A DNA stretch of 14,016 bases. Origin: Bacteroidota bacterium (GTDB lineage Bacteria > Bacteroidota > Bacteroidia > Chitinophagales > Chitinophagaceae). The DNA lies in the NCBI GenBank assembly GCA_023427575.1, contig JAEZAY010000239.1, positions 1-14,016 on the forward strand, read 5' to 3'. Positions 7,898-14,016 of this stretch are shown one piece after another. Within the stretch, counting starts at the first letter, position 1, and every line of letters begins with the position of its first letter. The position numbers were made by a program, and so were the translations under genes. Below the pieces are notes generated by a model. It worked only from the letters and a program-made list of their open reading frames with translations. It was not told the origin of the DNA and did no database searches.

Positions 7898-8830
7898 CTA
7901 AGCCACGGTTGTTTTGGATTGCAGCCATTGGTTAATGCCATAGCCCGGTATTACATGCCGGTCGCTATGATAGGATGATCTGACCAGCGGACCACTTTCA
8001 ACATAATCAAATCCGATCCCGTAACCGATTTCCCGGTACTGGCTAAATTCGTCGGGGTGTACAAAGCGTTTAACCGGCAAATGTTTTACCGTAGGCTGAA
8101 GATACTGACCAAGGGTAATCACATCCACGCCCTGCTCGCGAAGATCGTGCATGGTTTGAACCACTTCTTCCATGGTTTCGCCAAGACCAAGCATTATTCC
8201 GCTTTTCGTGCGCATCCCGCCATTTTTCAGTGTTTTTAACACGTCCATGCTTCGGCGGTATTTAGCCTGAATCCGAACCTGCCGGGTTAGCCGCTCCACG
8301 GTTTCCACATTATGTGAAACCACATGCGGGGCGGCTTCGATGATACGCTGGATATTTTCTGTCTGACCTTTAAAATCAGGGATTAGTGTTTCCAGGGTTG
8401 TACCGGGGTTTAACTGTTTCACCGCCCGGATCGTATTAAACCAGATTATGCTTCCTCCGTCCTTCAGTTCGTCGCGGTCAACGGAAGTGATAACCGCATG
8501 TTTCACCTTCATGAGATGAATGGCTTCCGCCACCCGCTGAGGTTCATCCCAGTCCACGGCATCCGGCCGGCCGGTGGCAACGGCGCAAAAACCGCAGCTT
8601 CTGGTACAGATATTTCCCAGGATCATAAAAGTGGCCGTGCCTTCGCCCCAGCACTCGCCCATATTCGGACAATTGCCGCTTTCACAAATCGTATGTAATT
8701 TATGATCGTCTACCAGTTCGCGAACATGACGGTAGCTTTCGCCGGTTGGCAGTTTCACTCTTAACCAGGATGGTTTTTTCACTCTGCTGTTTTCCGGGTT
8801 CACGGTATTCAATATGGGTAGTTCCTGCAT
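7898..8830 (-). CDS. lipA: Lipoyl synthase (radical SAM)
   Basis: Inserts two sulfur atoms into octanoyl groups on lipoyl domains (pyruvate and 2-oxoglutarate dehydrogenase E2, glycine cleavage H protein). The 310-residue protein is full length. The auxiliary 4Fe-4S cluster ligands are in [12 protein letters not shown] (Cys49, Cys54, Cys60) and the radical SAM cluster ligands in CTRSCGFC (Cys75, Cys79, Cys82). The C-terminal RSSYHSD (284-290) supplies the conserved serine ligand motif. Further family signatures are [12 protein letters not shown] (115-126), VSHNVETV (171-178) and the GLGET motif (215-219). The start MQELPILN is followed by the usual [12 protein letters not shown] block at 19-30. 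The 45 bp separating it from the upstream hypothetical gene are A+T-rich and could hold its promoter. No lipB is visible in the window. Confidence 0.98.
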   Translation of the reverse strand: MQELPILNTVNPENSRVKKPSWLRVKLPTGESYRHVRELVDDHKLHTICESGNCPNMGECWGEGTATFMILGNICTRSCGFCAVATGRPDAVDWDEPQRVAEAIHLMKVKHAVITSVDRDELKDGGSIIWFNTIRAVKQLNPGTTLETLIPDFKGQTENIQRIIEAAPHVVSHNVETVERLTRQVRIQAKYRRSMDVLKTLKNGGMRTKSGIMLGLGETMEEVVQTMHDLREQGVDVITLGQYLQPTVKHLPVKRFVHPDEFSQYREIGYGIGFDYVESGPLVRSSYHSDRHVIPGYGINQWLQSKTTVA

Positions 8831-8875
8831 GGCTGCAAAATTCAGTTAAAAAATCCAATCTATCCACCTATTTAT

Positions 8876-9664
8876 CTATTTCCGGCGACCAAACATGATA
8901 GAAACATACGCGCTGAAAAAGAACTGTTTTTCTTTATTATAAAGCATTTGAGGTACTTTCTGTGCGTAAAACTCGGTGGTTAACCCCGCTTCAATAGCCG
9001 TTACCGTCTCATTCAGGCGGCCATAATCAAAGCGCATGGCTGCTTTCGCGAATGCACCCGGACGAAATTTCAGTTCGCTCCATCCAACTGTAAAGCCCGA
9101 AGCGCCCAGGGGGATATAGGCGCTGTCGATAATTTTATCGTAGGTCACGCGATGGCCTTCCTTTACATCTACATAATAGGGTTTTAATAAACCGGCCGTC
9201 AATCCTCCTCCATAGATCGCCGAAACAGCCACCCCGTTCTTATTGCTTTTGCCTCCGATGATCCGCTGTTGTGCAACACCGAGTTTAAGCTGGTAAAAGT
9301 TGTTCAGTTTTCCGGGGATCACGGAATTAATCTGAAACTGACTGACCGATGCGCCCTGCTTTCTTTCTTTATTGTGCTTTTTTTCGCTCAGCTCAATCTG
9401 GTAAAGAATTGACTTGCGCGGCGATTTGAATTTCCCCAATTCATAGGTAAGTCCGTAACCATCGGTAGCGAGCTTGATTCCGAAAACGCTTTGTTTATCA
9501 AAAACGATTTCCCCTTCCTCTTCCTGCCCCACCAATAGATCGATCCGCTGCCTACGCTCCTCTTTTCTTTCTTTTCTGGTTTTCGGAACGGAATCAGCAT
9601 CGGATTGCGCGGTGGCTGAAAATACAAGGCTGAAAACTGCAATGGATAGGAGAAATTTCTTCAC
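8876..9664 (-). CDS. Secreted protein of unknown function, possibly outer-membrane beta-barrel
   Basis: I do not recognise a named family. With a GTG start at 9662-9664 the product is 262 residues. It begins with a textbook signal peptide (V/M-KKFLLSIAVFSLVFSATAQ, cleavage near residue 18-20), then a strongly charged Lys/Arg/Glu segment at about 28-40. The remainder alternates hydrophobic and polar residues with many Gly, Tyr and Phe, and ends in a strand-like SAYVSIMFGRRK, consistent with a small outer-membrane beta-barrel. The open frame continues upstream to an ATG at 9761-9763, but that would overlap the divergent OsmC gene by 51 bp and put extra residues before the signal peptide, so I prefer GTG. 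It is divergent from the OsmC gene (48-bp spacer) and upstream of lipA on the same strand. Function unknown. Confidence 0.8.
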   Translation of the reverse strand: MKKFLLSIAVFSLVFSATAQSDADSVPKTRKERKEERRQRIDLLVGQEEEGEIVFDKQSVFGIKLATDGYGLTYELGKFKSPRKSILYQIELSEKKHNKERKQGASVSQFQINSVIPGKLNNFYQLKLGVAQQRIIGGKSNKNGVAVSAIYGGGLTAGLLKPYYVDVKEGHRVTYDKIIDSAYIPLGASGFTVGWSELKFRPGAFAKAAMRFDYGRLNETVTAIEAGLTTEFYAQKVPQMLYNKEKQFFFSAYVSIMFGRRK

Positions 9665-9712
9665 CGGTAGTGATTTAATTATTACCCGTAAATTTAGGCA
9701 AAATAAATACAA
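9665..9712. promoter_or_regulatory. Short divergent promoter region
   Basis: Only 48 bp separate the GTG of the secreted-protein gene and the ATG of the OsmC-like gene, and transcription diverges. The stretch is A+T-rich, with TAAATTTA (9687-9694, plus strand) loosely resembling the Bacteroidota -7 element TAnnTTTG. Both promoters are likely to overlap this spacer or extend into the coding regions. No strong Shine-Dalgarno sequence is seen. Confidence 0.3.
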
Positions 9713-10138
9713 ATGACATCGAGAATAGTATACGAAGGAAATCTGCGAACGGTATGTACCCACGAAAAATCGGGCAGTACGATAGATACGGATGCGCCCA
9801 CCGATAACCAGGGCAAGGGCGAACGATTTTCGCCTACAGACCTTGTGGCTACTGCACTTGGCAGTTGTATGCTAACCATCATGGGCCAGAAGGCCCGGGA
9901 CCATGGAGTAGAATTGCAGGGAACCAGCATTGAGGTGGAGAAGATCATGAAGCCCGATCCGCGGCGAATTGGCGGCATAAATTTAACGTTTCATTTCCCT
10001 GCCGAACTGATCCCCACCCCTAAGCAAAAAAGCATTTTGGAAAGAGCCGCTCATACCTGCCCGGTCATGTACAGCATTCATCCCGATATTGAAGTGAATG
10101 TTGTTTTTAACTGGCAAAATGAAGTGGTGGAACAGTAA
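9713..10138 (+). CDS. OsmC-family protein (probable thiol peroxidase)
   Basis: A 141-residue cytoplasmic protein of the OsmC/Ohr fold. The two redox cysteines are in place: Cys52 in LGSCMLTIM (49-57) and Cys116 in HTCPVMYSI (114-122). The family segment with conserved Glu and Pro is GERFSPTDLVATALG (36-50). From family knowledge these enzymes reduce organic or hydrogen peroxides using the cysteine pair, as dimers. Sequence alone does not separate OsmC, Ohr and YhfA-like subgroups; spacing and length favour OsmC/YhfA-like rather than Ohr. The start ATG gives MTSRIVYEGN, a typical first beta-strand. It stands alone transcriptionally: divergent from its left neighbour and followed by a strong terminator before the copper-protein gene. 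Confidence 0.93.
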   Translation: MTSRIVYEGNLRTVCTHEKSGSTIDTDAPTDNQGKGERFSPTDLVATALGSCMLTIMGQKARDHGVELQGTSIEVEKIMKPDPRRIGGINLTFHFPAELIPTPKQKSILERAAHTCPVMYSIHPDIEVNVVFNWQNEVVEQ

Positions 10139-10163
10139 TAACATTCCGGGCCTCCAACATAAT

Positions 10164-10196
10164 TTTAAAAACCCGCAACCGCGGGTTTTTAAATTT
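10164..10196 (+). terminator. Strong terminator after the OsmC-like gene
   Basis: TTTAAAAACCCGC, loop AACC, GCGGGTTTTTAAA: a perfect 13-bp stem with a 4-base loop. The right arm contains a T5 run and three more T residues follow the stem. It sits about 25 bp after the OsmC stop. The left arm is equally A-rich, so it could also work on the minus strand, but no minus-strand gene ends here. Confidence 0.93.
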
Positions 10197-10370
10197 CGCG
10201 AATTCAGCGGCGACCGAACGATCGCCTTACATATAGTAACGTTCTAATCAAAACGAATTCGATCACAAAATTTCGTTCATGAAAAGCGGGATTAAGCTAC
10301 GGTTTAAGGAATACATTCAAACAAGCGGTTTAGGCCATTTAATAAGGCCGGATGATGGTTTGGTTTTTGA

Positions 10371-10733
10371 ATGAATTCAGGAACCAATAAAATCAATGTT
10401 ATGACTGGATATCATTCATACCAATCCTGTATTGAAGCCTGTTTGAAATGCGCGGCCATCTGCAATCATTGCGCAAGTTCCTGCACCAGTGAAGATGACG
10501 TAAAAATGATGGCCAGGTGCATTCAGCTTGATATGGAATGCGCTGCCATTTGTTATGCTGCGGCACAGCTGATGAGCCTGGGCTCTGAAAAGGCCCGGGA
10601 GATTTGCCGGATTTGTGCTGAAATTTGCGAAGAATGTGGCAGGGAGTGCGGCAATCATCATACCCAACATTGCCAGGAATGCGCAGAAGCCTGCAGACGC
10701 AGCGCCGAAGAATGCCGTAAAATGGCGGCCTGA
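10371..10733 (+). CDS. Cysteine-rich four-helix-bundle copper-storage-like protein (Csp/DUF326)
   Basis: Product of 120 residues with 18 cysteines at 20, 24, 27, 31, 34, 38, 50, 57, 61, 79, 82, 86, 89, 93, 101, 104, 108 and 115. Most are spaced three or four apart, so they line one face of helices. This is the pattern of the Csp/DUF326 four-helix bundles that hold many Cu(I) ions in their core. There is no signal peptide, which points to a cytosolic, Csp3-like form. His99 and His100 (HHTQHCQEC at 96-104) near the bundle end may help entry of metal. The start is uncertain: ATG 10371 gives ten residues more than ATG 10401, which would begin MTGYHSYQSCIEAC and looks more like the family N-terminus. 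A 31-codon open frame upstream ends with an ATGA overlap at 10371. No copper regulator or exporter is seen in the window. The neighbouring OsmC-like gene suggests a stress-related setting, but a terminator separates them. Confidence 0.9.
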   Translation: MNSGTNKINVMTGYHSYQSCIEACLKCAAICNHCASSCTSEDDVKMMARCIQLDMECAAICYAAAQLMSLGSEKAREICRICAEICEECGRECGNHHTQHCQECAEACRRSAEECRKMAA

Positions 10734-10851
10734 TAGTGAATTGAATCGCTTCAGCAAATCAGGTATAATGAATATAACCAGAGCCTTAAACAAGGACCCT
10801 GACCGAGATCCGTTTATATAATTGTATATTCTAAAATTATAACTGTCCGGT

Positions 10852-10900
10852 GGTAATTTGCAAATGTGAAAATCATTGGTGTCCGGCAAGATGTATTCCC
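10852..10900 (+). repeat. Direct repeat, copy 1
   Basis: Shares with copy 2 the exact 15-mer ATCATTGGTGTCCGG (10872-10886), flanked by GCAAAT on the left and ATGTATT...CCC on the right. Overall about three quarters identical over roughly 50 bp, with two small gaps. Upstream of the core this copy has GTGAAA where copy 2 has TTTCAC, its exact reverse complement. It contains the 10-bp palindrome ATTTGCAAAT at 10856-10865. Confidence 0.75.
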
Positions 10901-10928
10901 TGTTGGTATAGCTAAAGAATACACTCCC

Positions 10929-10949
10929 GAGTCTGGAGTCTGAAGTCTC
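10929..10949. repeat. Three tandem heptamers
   Basis: GAGTCTG, GAGTCTG and AAGTCTC follow each other without a gap. The first two are identical and the third differs at the first and last base. This is a short simple repeat in the gene-free region, between direct-repeat copy 1 and the left arm of the inverted repeat. Confidence 0.7.
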
Positions 10950-10965
10950 CTTATGAGCTAAAGAT

Positions 10966-11018
10966 CATCTCCCGGTTCTAAAACCTGTTTTTACTACCTC
11001 CACGCCGTTCGTTTTGAT
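10966..11018 (+). repeat. Inverted repeat, left arm
   Basis: Its reverse complement aligns with 11100-11151 in three collinear blocks: 14 of 17 bases (ACGCCGTTCGTTTTGAT, 11002-11018), 9 of 9 (CTGTTTTTA, 10985-10993) and 11 of 14 (CATCTCCCGGTTCT, 10966-10979), with small gaps between blocks. The collinearity makes chance unlikely. Confidence 0.65.
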
Positions 11019-11020
11019 TT

Positions 11021-11071
11021 GGATATTAGCAAATTTTCACATCATTGGTGTCCGGATAAAATGTATTTCCC
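11021..11071 (+). repeat. Direct repeat, copy 2
   Basis: Second copy of the roughly 50-bp unit, same orientation as copy 1, with the shared 15-mer at 11041-11055. It lies inside the 81-bp loop between the two arms of the inverted repeat, so the two repeat systems are interleaved. The hexamer TTTCAC (11035-11040) replaces the GTGAAA of copy 1. Confidence 0.75.
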
Positions 11072-11099
11072 CGGGCCTCGAAAGAAATCCGTTAAGAAA

Positions 11100-11151
11100 A
11101 TTGAAACGGACGGCGTAAAATAAAAACAGTTGTTACCAGAGCCCGGAAATG
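11100..11151 (-). repeat. Inverted repeat, right arm
   Basis: Partner of 10966-11018. The matching blocks are 11100-11116 (ATTGAAACGGACGGCGT), 11121-11129 (TAAAAACAG) and 11138-11151 (AGAGCCCGGAAATG). The final block overlaps a separate short inverted pair, CCAGAGC at 11136-11142 with GCTCTGG at 11178-11184. Confidence 0.65.
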
Positions 11152-11395
11152 TTCTGTTGCCCGTAAGTCCTACCACTGCTCTGGGTTATATTCATTCGCT
11201 GTGACTTGTTTTTATTTAGCCGGAAGTTTCAATTTTTAGGATTTATTCCGGAGCCCGATTTTTTTGCTCCAATTTTTTTCTAAAAAAAAGTGGAAAGGTA
11301 AAATCACTGCGGTTAATTTACTATTGGGACAGGTTTCAGGCAATAAAAATTATTACCAATACACCATGACCGAAAAAGGCAATTGCAACATCCGG

Positions 11396-14016
11396 TTATA
11401 ATGTTCTTTTTACCTCTTCTTCTTCATATGCCTCCACTATATCACCCACCTGAATATCGGAGAAGTTTTTAATTACCAGACCACATTCCATACCGGCAAC
11501 CACTTCTTTCACATCATCCTTGAATCGCTTCAATGAGGCCAGCTCGGCGCTGACACCTTCGCCGGTGGGATGAATAACGATGCCATCACGGATCACGCGC
11601 ACTTTCGAATTGCGATAGATCTTTCCTTCCAGCACATAACAACCGGCCACCATGGCCTTGTCGAACTTAAAGGTATTTCTGACTTCCACATTTGCAGTGA
11701 TCTTCTCCTGGATTTTTGGTTCAAGCATTCCTTCCATCGCACTTTTGATCTCGTCGATCACGGTGTAAATGATGGAGTAGGTTTTGATTTCCACCCCTTC
11801 CGTTTCCGCCAGCTTGGCCGCCTGCGGTGAAGGCCTTACGTTAAATCCAATCAGGATCGCATCGGAAGCTGTAGCCAGCAATACATCACTTTCAGTGATA
11901 GCACCCACGGCTTTTAATACTACGCTCACTGCGATTTCTTCGGTAGACAATTTCTGCAATGAATCGCTCAGTGCTTCCACGGATCCGTCCACATCCCCTT
12001 TAATGATCAGGTTCAGTTGTTTAAAGTTTCCGAGCGCCAAACGACGACCGATTTCATCGAGCGTGATATGTTTTTTGGTTCGAATACCCTGTTCGCGCAA
12101 GATCTGGGCCCGGCGGTTGGCAACATCTTTAGCTTCGGCTTCATCCTGGTAAACCCGGAATTTTTCACCGGCCTGTGGTGCTCCGTTCAGACCCAGTATC
12201 AATACCGGGGTCGAAGGCGGCGCTTTTTCCACTCTTTTGTTCCGCTCGTTAAACATGGCTTTCACTCTTCCATAGTGCTGACCCGATACCACCAGGTCGC
12301 CTACCCGAAGTGTGCCCGTTTGAACCAGCACGGTGGCCACATACCCGCGACCCTTATCAAGGGAAGCTTCCACAATGCTGCCGCTGGAATCGCGGTTTGG
12401 ATTAGCCTTGAGCTCGAGCAATTCGGCTTCCAGCAGGATTTTTTCCAGCAGAAGATCTACATTCAGACCCTGTTTTGCTGATAACTCCTGGCTCTGGAAC
12501 TTACCTCCCCATGATTCCACGAGGATATTCATCCCGGCCAGTTGCTCATATATTTTCTGGGGATTGGCCCCTTCTTTATCAATTTTATTGACGGCAAAAA
12601 TCATGGGAACGCCGGCTGCCTGAGCATGACTGATCGCCTCTTTTGTCTGAGGCATCACCGCATCATCGGCCGCCACCACGATCACGGCAATGTCGGTGAC
12701 TTTGGCACCACGGGCACGCATAGCCGTAAACGCTTCGTGACCGGGCGTATCAAGGAAGGTAATATGTTTATCGTTTGGAAGCGTTACCTCATAAGCTCCG
12801 ATGTGCTGGGTAATACCACCCGCCTCACCGGCTACCACGCTGGCACTCCGGATATAATCGAGCAGGGAGGTTTTACCATGATCCACGTGACCCATGATGG
12901 TTACAATGGGAGCCCGCGGTTTCAATTCTTCCGGATCATCTTCTTCATCCAGCTCTTCCATTTCGAGCTGCTTCTCCATATCGATGAACTCAACATCATA
13001 TCCGAATTCATTGGCAACCAGCTCAATTACTTCCGCATCCAGGCGTTGGTTGATAGATACCATCAACCCCAGCCCCATACATTTTCCGATCACTTCAGAA
13101 TAGCTTACATCCATCAGGTTCGCGAGCTCGCTCACGCTGATAAACTCAGTAAGCTGCAAACGGGTATCCTGTTGATCATCCCCTCCGGCCTGTTCTGCCA
13201 GTTCATCGCGTTTAGCGCGGCGATATTTGGCTTTAAGACTTTTACCGCGGCCACCCGAACCGGCAAGTTTTGCCTGGGTTTCGCGGATCTTATCCTGAAT
13301 TTCTTTTTTGTCGATTTCTTTTTGTTCCCTGGGCTGGAATGGACGGCCGGGACCTCCGGGACGAGGGCTGCGGCTGAATCTTCCACCTCCGCCCTGTTGG
13401 CCTGTTCCCTGCTGACCCTGTCCGGGGCGGGAAGGCTCATCCTTCCGTTTAAACAATTCGGGCCTGGGCAATGGTGTGTCGCGGCGCTCGATCGGGATAC
13501 GCTTCCTTTTTCTCTTTTCTTCGTTGGGCTTAGGCCGGTTCTCGTTGGGAACAGGCAGCGTAATCTTACCCAGGATCTTAGGTCCTTCCAGTTTCTCTGC
13601 TTTAATATTTTGAATTACAGGTGCTTCTTCCTGTGATAAGGATTCATCTGCTTCAGTGGCAGCCGGTTCAGTCACCGGCAGTTCGGCAGGGGCCGATACT
13701 TCCTCCACTGTTGTGATTTCGGGCTCAGCTTCAACAGGCTTTTCTTCCGCAACCGGCTCAGGAACTGGCTTTTCAGCCACCGGTTCTTCGGCGGGCTGAA
13801 CAAGTACCGGTTCAGGTTCCGGCGTTTTTGCTACGGGTTCTGCTTCCGGTTCTTCTTCTTTTTTCTTACCTTTTTTAGGTCTTGTAGAAGAATCGATCGC
13901 TGATAAATCAATTTTGTCAAGAATTTTTGGCGATTCCAGTTCCGGCGCTTCGATATTATCCACCACCGGTTCTGCGGGTTTCAGTTCCTCTACTACCGGC
14001 GCTTCCGGTACAGGAG
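11396..14016 (-). CDS. infB: Translation initiation factor IF-2 (N-terminus cut by window edge)
   Basis: GTPase that places initiator fMet-tRNA on the 30S subunit and promotes subunit joining. The stop is TAA at 11396-11398. The frame stays open to the right edge, so at least 872 residues are visible and the true start lies outside; GTG at 13964-13966 is an internal valine codon. The visible N-terminal third is low-complexity (Glu/Pro/Val/Ala-rich, then basic and Gly-rich), with a repeated 18-residue motif ending PKIL-x-KI-x-L. The IF2_N-like helical segment is near [20 protein letters not shown]. The G domain follows: GHVDHGKT (12869-12892), DTPGHE, NKID and SAKQG. Domains II-IV follow, ending [13 protein letters not shown]. 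The G domain is fully conserved, so the protein should be functional. In most bacteria nusA lies upstream of infB; it would be beyond the right edge here. Confidence 0.98.
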   Translation of the reverse strand, partial: PVPEAPVVEELKPAEPVVDNIEAPELESPKILDKIDLSAIDSSTRPKKGKKKEEEPEAEPVAKTPEPEPVLVQPAEEPVAEKPVPEPVAEEKPVEAEPEITTVEEVSAPAELPVTEPAATEADESLSQEEAPVIQNIKAEKLEGPKILGKITLPVPNENRPKPNEEKRKRKRIPIERRDTPLPRPELFKRKDEPSRPGQGQQGTGQQGGGGRFSRSPRPGGPGRPFQPREQKEIDKKEIQDKIRETQAKLAGSGGRGKSLKAKYRRAKRDELAEQAGGDDQQDTRLQLTEFISVSELANLMDVSYSEVIGKCMGLGLMVSINQRLDAEVIELVANEFGYDVEFIDMEKQLEMEELDEEDDPEELKPRAPIVTIMGHVDHGKTSLLDYIRSASVVAGEAGGITQHIGAYEVTLPNDKHITFLDTPGHEAFTAMRARGAKVTDIAVIVVAADDAVMPQTKEAISHAQAAGVPMIFAVNKIDKEGANPQKIYEQLAGMNILVESWGGKFQSQELSAKQGLNVDLLLEKILLEAELLELKANPNRDSSGSIVEASLDKGRGYVATVLVQTGTLRVGDLVVSGQHYGRVKAMFNERNKRVEKAPPSTPVLILGLNGAPQAGEKFRVYQDEAEAKDVANRRAQILREQGIRTKKHITLDEIGRRLALGNFKQLNLIIKGDVDGSVEALSDSLQKLSTEEIAVSVVLKAVGAITESDVLLATASDAILIGFNVRPSPQAAKLAETEGVEIKTYSIIYTVIDEIKSAMEGMLEPKIQEKITANVEVRNTFKFDKAMVAGCYVLEGKIYRNSKVRVIRDGIVIHPTGEGVSAELASLKRFKDDVKEVVAGMECGLVIKNFSDIQVGDIVEAYEEEEVKRTL

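Larger units (their letters stand above)
10734..11395. other. Gene-free, repeat-containing intergenic region
   Basis: No supportable gene lies in these 662 bp between the copper-protein stop and the infB stop. The stretch contains a degenerate direct repeat (10852-10900 and 11021-11071), an imperfect inverted repeat (10966-11018 and 11100-11151), three tandem heptamers (10929-10949), and an A/T-rich zone at about 11205-11295 with short inverted repeats. No transposase fragment was recognised on either strand. It could be a decayed insertion or a MITE-like element, or a structured RNA; the sequence does not decide. Confidence 0.6.

Noticed and set aside
9665..9763. N-terminal extension of the secreted-protein gene to ATG 9761-9763
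   Set aside because: It would overlap the divergent OsmC start by 51 bp and place over 30 residues in front of a perfect signal peptide; GTG 9664 is the better start.
10416..10889. 157-codon minus-strand frame over the copper-protein gene
   Set aside because: It is antisense to a gene with an unmistakable cysteine pattern, and its translation mirrors those codons. No family resemblance.
10852..11151. Intact insertion sequence or CRISPR array
   Set aside because: No transposase or fragment was recognised, and only two diverged direct copies exist with one unequal spacer, so neither label is justified.
12542..13636. 364-codon open frame on the plus strand opposite infB
   Set aside because: It lies fully antisense to the conserved, certain infB coding sequence. 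Its product has no recognisable domain and reads as the mirror of a biased coding frame.

Overview
The window looks like a chromosomal segment of a Bacteroidota bacterium, most likely of the Chitinophagia or a related lineage. The evidence is a plant/cyanobacteria-like GlgC next to a short GlgA, an FHS-type sugar permease paired with a ROK kinase, an IF-2 with the long Glu/Pro/Val-rich repeat-bearing N-terminus common in this phylum, few visible Shine-Dalgarno sequences, and moderate GC. The taxon below phylum is inference.

Region 1 (1-6892) is carbon storage and sugar entry. A partial SLC45/GPH-like sugar permease (minus strand) runs off the left edge. Next comes a minus-strand glgA-glgC pair (ADP-glucose synthesis and glycogen elongation) ending in a clear terminator. 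Divergent from glgA, across a 251-bp spacer, is a plus-strand pair: an FHS-family sugar/H+ symporter and a ROK-family sugar kinase 10 bp behind it. Together these suggest a route of sugar uptake, sugar-6-phosphate, (phosphoglucomutase elsewhere), ADP-glucose, glycogen. No branching enzyme, phosphorylase or phosphoglucomutase is in the window. The ROK kinase has lost all three cysteines of the family's zinc motif.

Region 2 (6893-9664) is minus strand: lipoyl synthase lipA, then 41 bp downstream an exported phosphodiester-glycosidase-domain (NAGPA/DUF2233) protein. Upstream of lipA is a secreted, probably outer-membrane, protein of unknown function that starts with GTG.

Region 3 (9665-10733) is plus strand and stress/metal related: an OsmC-like two-cysteine peroxidase-type protein with a strong 13-bp-stem terminator, then a cysteine-rich (18 Cys) four-helix-bundle copper-storage-like protein.

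Region 4 (10734-11395) is a gene-free 662-bp stretch. It holds a degenerate direct repeat of about 50 bp, an interleaved imperfect inverted repeat of about 52 bp, and a short tandem heptamer. It is the least explained part of the window and may be a decayed mobile element or a structured RNA locus.

Region 5 (11396-14016) is infB on the minus strand, with its N-terminus beyond the right edge. I do not see a defence system, CRISPR array, intact insertion sequence, rRNA or tRNA. Most of the window is ordinary chromosomal housekeeping.
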